Shown here piece by piece: positions 34,661 through 44,021 of a stretch of DNA of 64,000 nt. The position numbers were made by a program, and so were the translations under genes. The notes under the pieces were generated by a model that was not told the origin of the DNA, ran no database searches, and worked only from the letters and a program-made list of their open reading frames with translations. This stretch comes from Panonychus citri (lineage: Eukaryota > Arthropoda > Arachnida > Trombidiformes > Tetranychidae), in NCBI RefSeq assembly GCF_014898815.1, contig NW_026515416.1:620001-684000 (forward strand), written 5' to 3'. How positions within the stretch are numbered: the first letter of the stretch is position 1; each line of letters starts with the position of its first letter.

Positions 34661-35244
34661 GCCAAACTATTAATGGAAATTAACAAAGAGTGGCCTTTGC
34701 TGATTACATTACTGATCGACTTGGACCTCATATCGTGGCTCTTAAATTACCGTCAACATGATTGAAGCTTTTAATTATCAACAATTTACTGAGAATATTG
34801 GAAAATTAAAAAGAAATACCCATTCCTTGTATTTGGAGATTCTAAATTTGGTGACACTGGGCGATCTAATTTATAATTGTTTGCTGATAGCAAATTTAAA
34901 TCAATGATTTAATCAACCTTCATGTTACCAGTTCTGATTCAATTGAGGATTCAAAGAGAAGATTCAATTCCAATGGTGATCTGAGAGGCTGTTAATTAAT
35001 CCCAATAATGTCAATCAGAGGGAATCTTGTACATCGAACTGAAAATGATCCTGGTTTCATTCACAATATCGATGTTAATTGTGGTGATCATGAACAACAA
35101 TACGAAGTAGTAATCAACCATCAAGTTGAAATTATAATTGTCGAGAGTGGAATCTTGAAATCGGAAGATCCATTAGCTAAACTGCTTGAATTTAAACATC
35201 GAGGATTCAAAAGTTACCTTAAGAAAATTAATTCACACAATTAA
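34661..35244 (+). pseudogene. Pseudogene of the OMP decarboxylase domain of UMP synthase
   Basis: Pieces of orotidine-5'-phosphate decarboxylase occur in the right order but in shifting frames: AKLLMEIN (34661), FADYITDRLGPHIVALKL (about 34694-34750), then after a one-base shift near 34757 MIEAFNYQQFTENIGKLK, then after another shift near 34810 KKYPFLVFGDSKFGDTG (the family has FLIFEDRKFADIG, whose Asp and Lys are catalytic), a stop at about 34873, and finally GDLRGC-stop-LIPIMSIRGNL and GDHEQQYEVVI----EIIIVESGILKSEDP---LLEF---GFKSYLKKI to the end. There are at least two frameshifts and two stops, and the segment after FGDTG is missing. The functional enzyme makes UMP in de novo pyrimidine synthesis. 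No introns are visible in the fragment, so a processed copy is possible. Confidence 0.8.
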
Positions 35245-35870
35245 TCTTGAACATCTCAAAATGAAAATCATTCAATTGATTCAATCATTTACTTTTCTTT
35301 TACAACTTAAAATGATTAACCTCAACCTGAGACACGACAACTAATTAAAACCCGAAAAATTTTCAATATATTCTAACAATTTATCCTAATCTTAATTTCC
35401 AAGTCATAGCAATTAAAGTTTACCAAAATACTTTAATTGTTGCAACAATTTAGAAAAACTAATCAGCTGTATGTTTAGACTTTTATTCTCACAGCAAAAT
35501 GTTTTTCTCTTCCAAATGTTTTCAATTTAATTTCTCATTTTACTTGCTAATCGTTTCGCTTTGATTAACTTTAACCATCGAAATTAAAAGTATGTTTTAA
35601 TTGTTCGGTAACACAATTTTCTATTCATTAACCTTCTTTGGCTGATTAATTGTCTTTAATTTAGTAAATGTGATCATGTTGCCGGTTCTATGGTAACTTA
35701 TTCATTCTGATTTTTGTCTACTTTTTCTCAGCTGATTTTTAATTTTCTTTCATCTAATTGTGAATTTTTCTTTTATTTTTTTCTCTTAATTTCCTTAATC
35801 ACTAGAGTTTATCGTCTGCTTTCGAGAAAATCATTGAGATTTTGAACTTGGACCCTGTGAATTTGTGGCG
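35245..35870. other. Intergenic between the UMPS pseudogene and PPOX
   Basis: AT-rich PPOX upstream sequence; nothing else seen. Confidence 0.5.
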
Positions 35871-37618
35871 ATGAAAAAAATAGCAATTCTCGGCGGTGGT
35901 GTTTCTGGTCTATCATGTGCTCACTATTTGGCTAAATTAGGTAAATCACTTGGTAGATCTGATCGGATTATCTTAATTGAAGCTTCTAATTCAGTTGGTG
36001 GTTGGTTAAAGTCTCAACAATTTGACGACGGAGTGATCCATGAATTAGGGCCTAAGAGTATCCGAGCATCCGGATTACCTGCTTTCAATACTCTTCTATT
36101 GGTTAGTTGAATGAATAAAATTTTCCAAAAAAGAATCTAATTTATTTTCATTGATATAGAATAGAATTTGATTTTAATTCTTAATTTCTTCTCTTTTCCT
36201 CAATCAGGCTGAAGAAATTAAACTAACACCAGATATAATTAAAGTGAAGAGTGGTGATCCAGCGGCTAAGAAAAGACTAATCTGTGTTAACAATCAACTC
36301 TACACTTTACCAAATAGTTTGAAGAGTTTAATTTTTAATTGTCCGCCATTTACCAAACCGTTAATTTCATCAATGTACAAAGATTTCAAATCACCTCGAT
36401 TAACACTGGATCCAAATAATGGTGAAGATATTAGTGTCCATGACTTTATGGTTTCCCGTTTCGGTGAAGAAGTAGCCAAATATTTATTTGATCCAATGTG
36501 TCGGGGAATCGCCGCAGGGGATAGTAAGAAATTGTCACTTAAATCAATGTTTCCACCAATTTATCGGGCTGAAAGGTCAAAAGGATCGGTAATTAAGGGA
36601 ATGCTCTCTCCGAATAAAGAAACTCCATCGACAATTAACTCTGAAATTAGTTCAAGTTCACTTTTAAATCAAGTTAAAAGTGAAAAATGGAGTATCTGGT
36701 CTTTAAAGAATGGACTTGAACAATTACCAGCAACAATTTATTCTAATCTAATTAAACATTCTACAAGTGCCAATGTCGAAGTTCATTTAGGTCATCAAGT
36801 TGACCATATAATGTTCAAAGACGATGGAAGTGCCGTTCTACATGTTTCTAATTGCAATTCGATTAAGCCAATCTCCGTTGATCACATTTTCTCCGCTCTT
36901 CCAGCCAACAATTTAGCTAAATGTATCTCCGCCAAAGGTTATCCAATTATCCACAACAATTTAAAATCAATTAAATCAGTTACAGTTGCAGTAGTTAACC
37001 TTGAATATTCCGGAACAATTATACCAAGAGACATGGGATTTGGATTCTTAACTCCTTCTTATAGTAATTCACCAATATTAGGAATCGTTTTTGATTCTTG
37101 TTGCTTTAGAGATCATGATGGTGATAAAGATATAACTCGATTAACGGTAAGTTTCAATGTTTAATTGTTTGTTTCCAATTTGATTGATTAACGTGTTTCT
37201 CTTTTCCAAATGATGGTAATCAAGGTTATGATGGGTGGCGAATGGTTTGATGATCAATTTGGTGACCCAGTGAATGTTGACCATCAATTAATGTTGAAAA
37301 TTGCTCAAGATTCTGTTAGAAATCATCTCAATATTAATGTTAATCCAGTGAGAACTATTGTTAATATTCATAAGGTGAGTTAATCTTTTTCGATTGTGTT
37401 AATTGTAAATAATTTACCGTTTTTTCTTTCTTCCCATTTAGGAATGTATTCCACAATATTATGTTGGACATAGTTCCAAGGTAGAAACAATTAGAAGTGA
37501 AATTGAAAAGCATCAATTGAATCTCGAATTAATTGGAAACTCATTTGGTGGATTAGGTGTAAATGACAGTATCTATGATGCCCGACAGAAAGCATATCGT
37601 TTTTATAACAATAAATAG
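35871..37618 (+). CDS. PPOX: Protoporphyrinogen oxidase
   Basis: Exons 35871-36101, 36208-37146, 37225-37374 and 37442-37618, 498 residues (human 477). ATG chosen over an in-frame GTG two codons upstream. The FAD-binding motif IAILGGGVSGLSCAHYL is at 4-20, followed by the IEASNSVGGW glutamate strand and the GPKSIRASG loop. Further PPOX blocks: VHDFMVSRFGEEVAKYLFDPMCRGIAAGD, WSIWSLKNGLEQLP, DHIFSALPA, MMGGEW, and the C-terminal LELIGNSFGGLGVNDSIYDAR that closes the FAD site. The enzyme oxidises protoporphyrinogen IX to protoporphyrin IX, the penultimate step of heme synthesis, on the inner mitochondrial membrane. All conserved blocks are intact. Confidence 0.96.
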
Positions 37619-38149
37619 AGACAATTACATATATTTTTTAATTGCTCTTTTAATTTGATTTAGTTTTTTTGTTGTTTCATTTCTTTTCCTTCCTTGGACA
37701 ATTAGTTTGGTATTCCCATGTATCATCAAAGCTTCAGGTTTCAGGTTTTGCCTCCAAAATAAAAGATTAGATTGAATAACATTAGTTTGTTGGTTGATTT
37801 AATTGAGAAATTGAATAATTTTCCCTCCTTTTCAATGGATACAAAATCATGGAACATGAGAGTCGATTGTTTGTCTGGAAAATAGATAAAAAAGCGTTTA
37901 ATTAGTTGAATAGGAAAAACAATTTAAAGGATAAACAGTAAACGAGAAAATCAAGTTTCATGTATCAATTAAAAGTAATTAAGAGAAAGTGAATTGGTGA
38001 TCAGAATAATGTAAGTGTATTGAAATGTGAATAGAATACAAAATGAGTAACATTTTATGAGTAAAATGTTTCCTTATTTACGGAATCATTTCTAATTAGT
38101 TCATGTGATGACTAATTCTCACCTGATGAAAATTCAGAAATAAAAGACA
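37619..38149. other. PPOX 3' UTR and flank of the inverted repeat
   Basis: AATAAA lies at about 37757. No gene or repeat recognised before the left arm of the inverted repeat begins. Confidence 0.45.
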
Positions 38150-38351
38150 GAATTTGACAGAAGAAAAAGTTAATACTAAGCTCACTCTCTGTGCTTCGCG
38201 CCTTTCGCATCTCAAGAAAAAGGGTAGAGAGAGAGATGAGAAGAAATGAAGAATTTACTTTTATAATTGTTTACGATTACAATTAAAAGAATGTTTTTTG
38301 GTAAACAAGAAATAATCCAATGGTAAATGAGCACAATAAAAGTGGATTGCA

Positions 38352-38433
38352 TTTTATCAAAATCATCAAAGCTGGCTGTGATATGGATTTACTTTCAATA
38401 AACATTTCACAACCTCTTTGATGACTCGGAGGA
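38352..38433 (-). ncRNA. mir-2: miR-2 family precursor, left copy
   Basis: On the minus strand the 3' arm, 38383 down to 38361, reads UAUCACAGCCAGCUUUGAUG followed by AUU, the miR-2 family mature sequence with the full seed AUCACAG. The 5' arm (UCAUCAAAGAGGUUGUGAAA) pairs with it across a loop of about 18 nt, as in known miR-2 precursors. miR-2 is an invertebrate-specific family and normally follows miR-71 in the same transcript, as it does here. Confidence 0.92.
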
Positions 38434-38760
38434 ATGCTATTAATTAATTCAATTCACTTCTTCAATTGATTAATTCACATCATTTCACAATCCATGATCT
38501 GTTGTTCATTCACAAAATTATATTACATTAGATTTACTGGTTTAAGAAAATAAGAGAAAAGCACAACGTGATTATTACGATGATAGATTTTATGATGAAG
38601 ATGAAGATGATGAGGATGAAGAGGATGTGGATGTGGATGATGATGATGATGATGATGATGGTAAAGGTGGAGAGAAGATGATTTTTATATTGTAAGATTG
38701 TTGATATTGTTTCAATTAATATTTACATTCACAATGATTGTTGTTGATTAATGTTTGAAT

Positions 38761-38836
38761 TAGCGCCAAAGACAAAGTAGTGAGATGTTAATTACAATCC
38801 GTTACATCTCACTACCCATGTCTTTCACACTAACAG
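38761..38836 (-). ncRNA. mir-71: miR-71 precursor, left copy (canonical)
   Basis: On the minus strand, 38827 down to 38804 reads UGAAAGACAUGGGUAGUGAG plus AUGU, which is the canonical miR-71-5p. The 3' arm, ACAUCUCACUACUUUGUCUU, pairs with it to form a stem of more than 20 bp with a loop of about 15 nt. miR-71 is conserved in protostomes and has been lost in Drosophila. It lies upstream of the left miR-2 copy on the same strand. Confidence 0.95.
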
Positions 38837-39640
38837 AACCAAACAATTTAAATTAACAATCAAATTTTTCATCAATCAAATTCTCCATCTTTTTTTAACA
38901 AACAATAAACAAATAATATAAGAACAAGAAAGCGAACAAATTATCATCAATTGATTCTATGGATCAATTAAATTGCTAAACGACCATTTTTTTTTGCACA
39001 ATTTTCATCGTAACATTTTACAATCACTAAAATGATCACCATTAAAGAAAAGATGCTAAATTATAAATATAAATGGACATTAACTTAAAATATGAAAACC
39101 AAGTCAAAGTAAATAAGAGTAACACTCACAAGTAATAGACAGACAGACAGAACTCGAGAGAGAGACACAGAGAGAGACAGAAAACACGTAAAAACGACGC
39201 ATACAACAACATGGGTGTAACTTATAGTGTAGATCAGAACTAACAGAAAATTGTTGAAGGAAAAATAAAAGTATAAGGGATGATGAGGATTATGAACAAA
39301 GACAGAAGATGAAGGAAAGAGAATAAAATGAAAGAGAGAGAAAAAAAGAGAGAGAGAGAGACAGGAAAGAGAAAAAGAGGGAGGAAGATGAAAGTAGAAA
39401 GACAAAAAGAAACACAAAATCTTAGATATAAGAGAAATAGAAAGAGGATGAAGATAGAATTTTTTTTTCTTCAAAGATGATGAAGAGAAAATAGAAAGAA
39501 AGATAAAACGAAATGAGAGAAAGAGAAAGAAAGATAATGATGATGTTGAATGTGTGGTGATCAAGATGAAAGAATGAAAAAGAGGAAGATGATGATGATG
39601 ATGAATCAGAATTGAGAGATAAGATGGAGAACTAAAAATG

Positions 39641-39849
39641 CTGCTTATATTTAGTGTGTAACAGTATAAGTGATGAAGAGATGAAGAGAAAAAACAAAAT
39701 GGAGATTGAAGAAGAAGAGAAGTAATGAAAATAATGAGAGAGAATAAATAAAAGAGATTGCGCATTATTTTCCCTCTTTCTTTTAATCATCTTTTTCTCT
39801 TTCATTTGATTAGAAAGACTTAAGACACAAATAAAAATACAGATTTTGT
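39641..39849. other. Spacer between the inverted repeat arms
   Basis: About 200 bp not clearly matched on the other side. If the two microRNA clusters are transcribed outward, a shared bidirectional promoter would have to sit here or in the inner purine/pyrimidine tracts. No core promoter motif is clear. Confidence 0.5.
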
Positions 39850-40288
39850 TTCTCCATCATCTCTCACCATTTTTCACCATCATCATCATCATCTCTCCTT
39901 TTCTTTCTCCATCTTGACTCTTAATGGTGATTCAACATCATTATCTTTCTTTTTCTTTTCTCTTTCTCTCATTTCGACTCTCTCTTTCTTTCTATTTTCT
40001 CTTCATCATCTTTGAAGAAAAAAAAATTCTATCTTCATCCTCTTTCTATTTCTCTTATATCTAAGATTTTGTGTTTCTTTTTGTCTTTCTACTTTCATCT
40101 TCCTCCCTCTTTTTCTCTTTCCTGTCTCTCTCTCTCTCTCTTTTTCTCTTTCATTTTATTCTCTTTCCTTCATCTTCTGTCTTTGTTCATAATCCTCATC
40201 ATCCCTTATACTTTTATTTTTCCTTCAACAATTTTCTGTTAGTTCTGATCTACACTATACAGTTACACCCATGTTGTTGTATGCGTCG

Positions 40289-40324
<36 letters not shown>

Positions 40325-40640
40325 CTCTCTCTCTCGAGTTCTGTCTTTCTGTCTCTCTCTCTCGTTCTCTCTGTCTGTCTATTACTTGTGAGTGTTACTC
40401 TTATTTACTTTGACTTGGTTTTCATATTTTAAGTTAATGTCCATTTATATTTATAATTTAGCATCTTTTCTTTAATGGTGATCATTTTAGTGATTGTAAA
40501 ATGTTACGATGAAAATGGCAATTGTTGATCCATAGAATCAATTGATGATAATTTGTTCGCTTTCTTGTTCTTATATTGTTTGTTAAAAAGATGGAGAATT
40601 TGATTGATGAAAAATTGATTGTTAATTTAAATTGTTTGGT

Positions 40641-40720
40641 TCTGTTAGTGTGAAGACATGGGTAGTGAGATGTAACGGATTAATTAACATCTCACTACTT
40701 TGTCTTTGGCGCTAATTCAA
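40641..40720 (+). ncRNA. mir-71: miR-71 precursor, right copy (seed variant)
   Basis: Same hairpin as the left copy, but the 5' arm at 40651-40673 reads UGAAGACAUGGGUAGUGAGA, one A shorter than canonical UGAAAGAC. The 3' arm, ACAUCUCACUACUUUGUCUU (from 40687), still has the sequence that fits the undeleted version. The deletion changes seed bases 2-8 from GAAAGAC to GAAGACA, or shifts the 5' end of the product. It may be a decaying copy, a new seed, or a sequencing error. Confidence 0.85.
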
Positions 40721-41004
40721 ACATTAATCAACAACAATCATTGTGAATGTAAATATTAATTGAAACAATATCAACAATCTTACAATATAAAATCATCTTC
40801 TCACCTTTACCATCATCATCATCATCATCATCACATCCATCCTCTCATCCTCATCTTCATCTTCATCATAAAATCTATCATCGTAATATGTGCTTTTCTT
40901 ATTTTCTTAAACCAGTAAATCTAATGTAATATAATTTTGTGAATGAACAACAGATCATGGATTGTGAAATGATGTGAATTAAAATTGAATTGAATTAATA
41001 GCAT

Positions 41005-41085
41005 TCCTCCGAGTCATCAAAGAGGTTGTGAAATGTTTATTGAAAGTAAATCCATATCACAGCCAGCTTTGATGATTTTGATAAA
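41005..41085 (+). ncRNA. mir-2: miR-2 family precursor, right copy
   Basis: The 3' arm at 41055-41077 is identical to the left copy (UAUCACAGCCAGCUUUGAUG plus AUU). The 5' arm at about 41013-41035 (UCAUCAAAGAGGUUGUGAAA) pairs with it. It lies about 380 bp downstream of the right miR-71 on the same strand, so order and polarity of the cluster are preserved in both arms. Confidence 0.92.
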
Positions 41086-41312
41086 ATGCAATCCACTTTT
41101 ATTGTGTTCATTTACCATTGGATTATCTTTATCATTATTTGTTTATCCAAAAATTTCTCTAAGAGAAATTGTAAACAATTAAAAGAGCAAATCTCTAGCT
41201 CATCACTATTTCTCTCTCTTTCTCTCTCTCTCTCTACCCCTTTGCCTGAGATGCGAAAGGCGCGAAGCATAGAGATAGATGTTTGCATCAACTTTTTCTT
41301 CTGTCAAATGCT

Positions 41313-42126
41313 CTTTCGATTCTCTTTCATTAATTTTCATTTTCAAAAATTTTCCAATTAGAATTAAGGTCATCAAAGAACATGATGATTTTCGTTTCAA
41401 TTCTTTTTCCGAACTACTTAATCCATTTCCTTTGAATGGTTTTCTTTCACTCTCATTACCATTTGCGTGGAGTATTGATGATCCATTGATTTACATTTTC
41501 TTTTTTGCTTATAATTAATACAATTCTTTCTCTTTTCCTCTAGCAAACAGAATCAAAAACAATTCATTAAATTGGCCGTTTCCTGATCTATGAATCAATT
41601 TCATAAGAAGTAAATTTATAAAGTCAATCACCTTTACAAAGAATAACAAAAAGATTAATCTCAAGTTACAATTAAAACATGAAGAGTTTATATTCCCTGA
41701 TTACCATGAATTAAACTGTTAGACGAATATAATTACAACTTGATTCGTTTAGCTGATCAATTCTGCTGAGATTTTGGAGCCAAAAAAGTGGAACCTGATT
41801 TATCTCACTCAGAACTATTTATCGCGCATTAACCTTTTTTTTCTCACACTTGATGGTTTCAGTTAATTGTTATTACAAATTGTGTTTATCAAATTGACAA
41901 TTACAATTTCAATCGAAAGAGGTTGTGACAGATTTTATTTGAAACATAAATCCATTGATAAATCACAGCCAGCTTAAGATGATCCTTGTAGTTTATGGTT
42001 GGTTTTGTGTATGTGATAAAAATGCAAACGAGTAAATAATTAAATAAATTTGTGGCGAAATTACCAATAATTGATTTAATACCTTTTTGTTTCTCATATA
42101 ATAATCTCAGCTTTTCGAGTTGGGTA
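41313..42126. other. Flank of the inverted repeat with a further miR-2-like hairpin; TMED7 3' region
   Basis: Apart from the hairpin at about 41905-41990 listed separately, AT-rich with no gene. Near-chance open frames at 41279-41518 overlap the repeat edge. Confidence 0.45.
41905..41990 (+). ncRNA. Third, diverged miR-2-like hairpin
   Basis: The 3' arm at 41961-41983 reads AAUCACAGCCAGCUUAAGAU plus GAU: the miR-2 seed AUCACAG and the CCAGCUU core are intact, while the 3' half has changed. A possible 5' arm, GAAAGAGGUUGUGACA at 41915-41930, pairs with it, and the loop again contains AAAUCCA. It follows the right miR-2 copy by about 0.9 kb on the same strand and is probably another cluster member that was not part of the inverted duplication. 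Confidence 0.7.
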
Positions 42127-43070
42127 TTAAATTGTATTCCTAGTTTTTGTGTCGGTGAAAAAATTTTTCAATATCATCACTTGACCAATGCTAATTACGA
42201 AGACAAGAAAAGCTTCTGCAGATGACCAATAAGTAACACGATTTTTCAGATCTACGGCTCTCTTGCTTCCTTTAGCCTCATTAAGACGATAGTGAGTTTG
42301 AGCATCGATTATTGTGTTGAGACTGTTGTGAATATTTACAGTTGATGATTCCATCTGAAGAACATTGAAAAGAACCATGGAGAAAGAGAACAAAGAATAG
42401 AAAAGAAACAGAAGAATTAGTATCAAATGATAAAAATGTTCGAAATTAAAAGAAAACAGTTAAAATGATCGAATTACCTTTGTTAATGCAGTTTGATGTT
42501 CTCCAGTACCTGGAAGCGGAGGTTCCTCACCAACTTGGAAATCAAAATAAACTAATTTATGACTAAATGTTGAAAATTCATTGCTAAAACAGATTGTATA
42601 CACTCCAGAGTGTTGAGGTGTCCACGTGAAAGTGTCAAACTGTTTTTTAACTCCTTGATAGAGAGTCTCATCTCTTGGTCCAGTTAACGTCATGTCAACA
42701 TCATATTGTCCACCAGTAACAACCTGAAGACAAACGAAAAATAATAAAAGAAAAAGTATTTCAGATTAGATGTTTAAAGAGAAAACAATTATTTTCAAAC
42801 GACCTACTTCCAAAGGTTGTATTAAAATAGAAATGGGAAATATTAACATTGGAAAAAGATACAAAAAGATGGAAGAAAATTGATAGAAAAACATAGAAAA
42901 ATAGAACAGAAAGTTACCTGAAATTCAACGGTAGATTTAGTTCCTTGGGTAATGTCTTCATGGAAACATTGCTTAGCATTATCTGGTAATTCGAAGGTTA
43001 ACTCAACCGCTTTGATGCATCTTAAATAGACACAAATTACAATAACTTGGAAAATATTACTAAGAAACAT
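42127..43070 (-). CDS. TMED7: p24 family cargo receptor TMED7
   Basis: Exons 43070-42918, 42723-42478 and 42354-42127, 208 residues. A signal peptide (about 1-21) precedes the GOLD domain, which starts VELTFELPDNAKQCFHEDI and contains two conserved cysteines (C35 region and YTICFSNEFSTFSHK), KLVYFDFQVGEEPPLP, then a short coiled coil (MESS---IHNSLNTIIDAQTHYRL) and a C-terminal membrane helix (AEAFLVFVISIGQVMIL). The cytosolic tail KNFFTDTKTRNTI has the di-Phe motif that binds COPII and COPI coats. The sequence is closest to TMED7/TMED3 (p24 gamma). Such proteins shuttle between ER and Golgi. ATG chosen over an upstream in-frame TTG. Confidence 0.93.
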
Positions 43071-44021
43071 GGTGATGTGAACAAATACAATTAATTGTAA
43101 CAATTAACTTATTACTGTACCAATCAAGATACACGTACACATTACAGACCAAGACACAAGAACCAACACTTTCAATTATCCGTTTCAGTATTTAGATCCA
43201 AATACTTTTAAAAGATAAAAGCAAAATTATTCTAACAAATTTTTCTCCAACAATCAAGAGACTAAATTAAATGGAGAACAAATAAGCAAGCAAACAGGAC
43301 AAAGAACAATAATTAAATATTTAAATAAAGTGATGAAAACGAAAACACTTACAATTAAACTAAATTAAAAAAGAGACAATTAAAAAGCTTGAGATCTTAT
43401 GATCTGTCGGTTATTAAATAACCGGACGAAAATTAACCAGATCCCGTTAGCCAATGAAAGAGAAAAAAATTAAAGGCGGTAAATTTAATTTAGAAAAGAA
43501 TTTTTCTTTTTTCCTTAAATTCGCTATCTAATCAATTCTAATTAAAAATTAATTCCTTAGAACAAATTAATTAACTCATTCTTTTTAATTTAATACAATA
43601 GAGTAATTAACACAATTGGAATATTTTATTTCCAATTTGTTAACTAGCGAAGTTTAAATTAACCGCTTTTGGAAATTCTGATTTTCTCTCAATTCTGATT
43701 GTTGATTAATAGATGAACTTTCATGTTCCAGTTAATTAGTTGATTGGTTAATTGTTGATTTCATTTGATTATTGTTTATTGATTTTGTAGATAATTAGTT
43801 AAACAAAGAAAGAGAATATCAATTAAATAGAAAAGAAAGTGAATCTTAGTGACCCCTTTTATTTTTATTCTCAACTATTCAACTGAAATGTAAACATTGT
43901 GATCGAGTTTCTAAAAAATTTTTCATCTTTGTTTTGGTTTCAATTTTGTGATTTAATTGTTTTGATTGATCGATTGGTTATCAGCTTTGGAGATTTGATT
44001 TGTGCTTCTCATTTTAGAATC
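43071..44021. other. Divergent intergenic region between TMED7 and INTS4
   Basis: AT-rich with TMED7 and INTS4 upstream sequence. TTTTAG six bases before the INTS4 ATG may be the acceptor of a 5' UTR intron. No other gene seen. Confidence 0.45.

Larger units (their letters stand above)
38150..39640. repeat. Left arm of a large inverted repeat
   Basis: The reverse complement of this segment matches about 39850-41312 with small indels. Matching anchor points are the GCGCCTTTCGCATCTC word at 38199-38214 (partner near 41249-41264), the miR-2 hairpin (38352-38433 with 41005-41085), the miR-71 hairpin (38761-38836 with 40641-40720) and the purine tract ending in TTTTTTTCTTCAAAG near 39461-39476 (partner near 40013-40025). 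The arm carries a (TGA)n run at 38635-38660 and a long polypurine tract at about 39290-39540. Open frames on both arms translate the same low-complexity Phe/Ser/Leu protein and are not genes. Confidence 0.9.
39850..41312. repeat. Right arm of the large inverted repeat
   Basis: Reverse-complement copy of 38150-39640. It has a long polypyrimidine tract (about 39895-40190), an expanded (CT)n run at 40292-40320 with further CT blocks to 40380, a (CAT)n run at 40811-40832, and copies of miR-71 and miR-2 on the plus strand. The copies differ by small indels, mainly in the simple repeats, so the duplication is not brand new or has been partly eroded. Confidence 0.9.

Noticed and set aside
39085..40391. 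Open frames of 226, 76 and 106 codons in the two repeat arms, giving the same Phe/Ser/Leu protein
   Set aside because: They translate the polypurine/polypyrimidine tracts of the inverted repeat. There is no domain, no start context and no splice partner. The identity between strands comes from the repeat.
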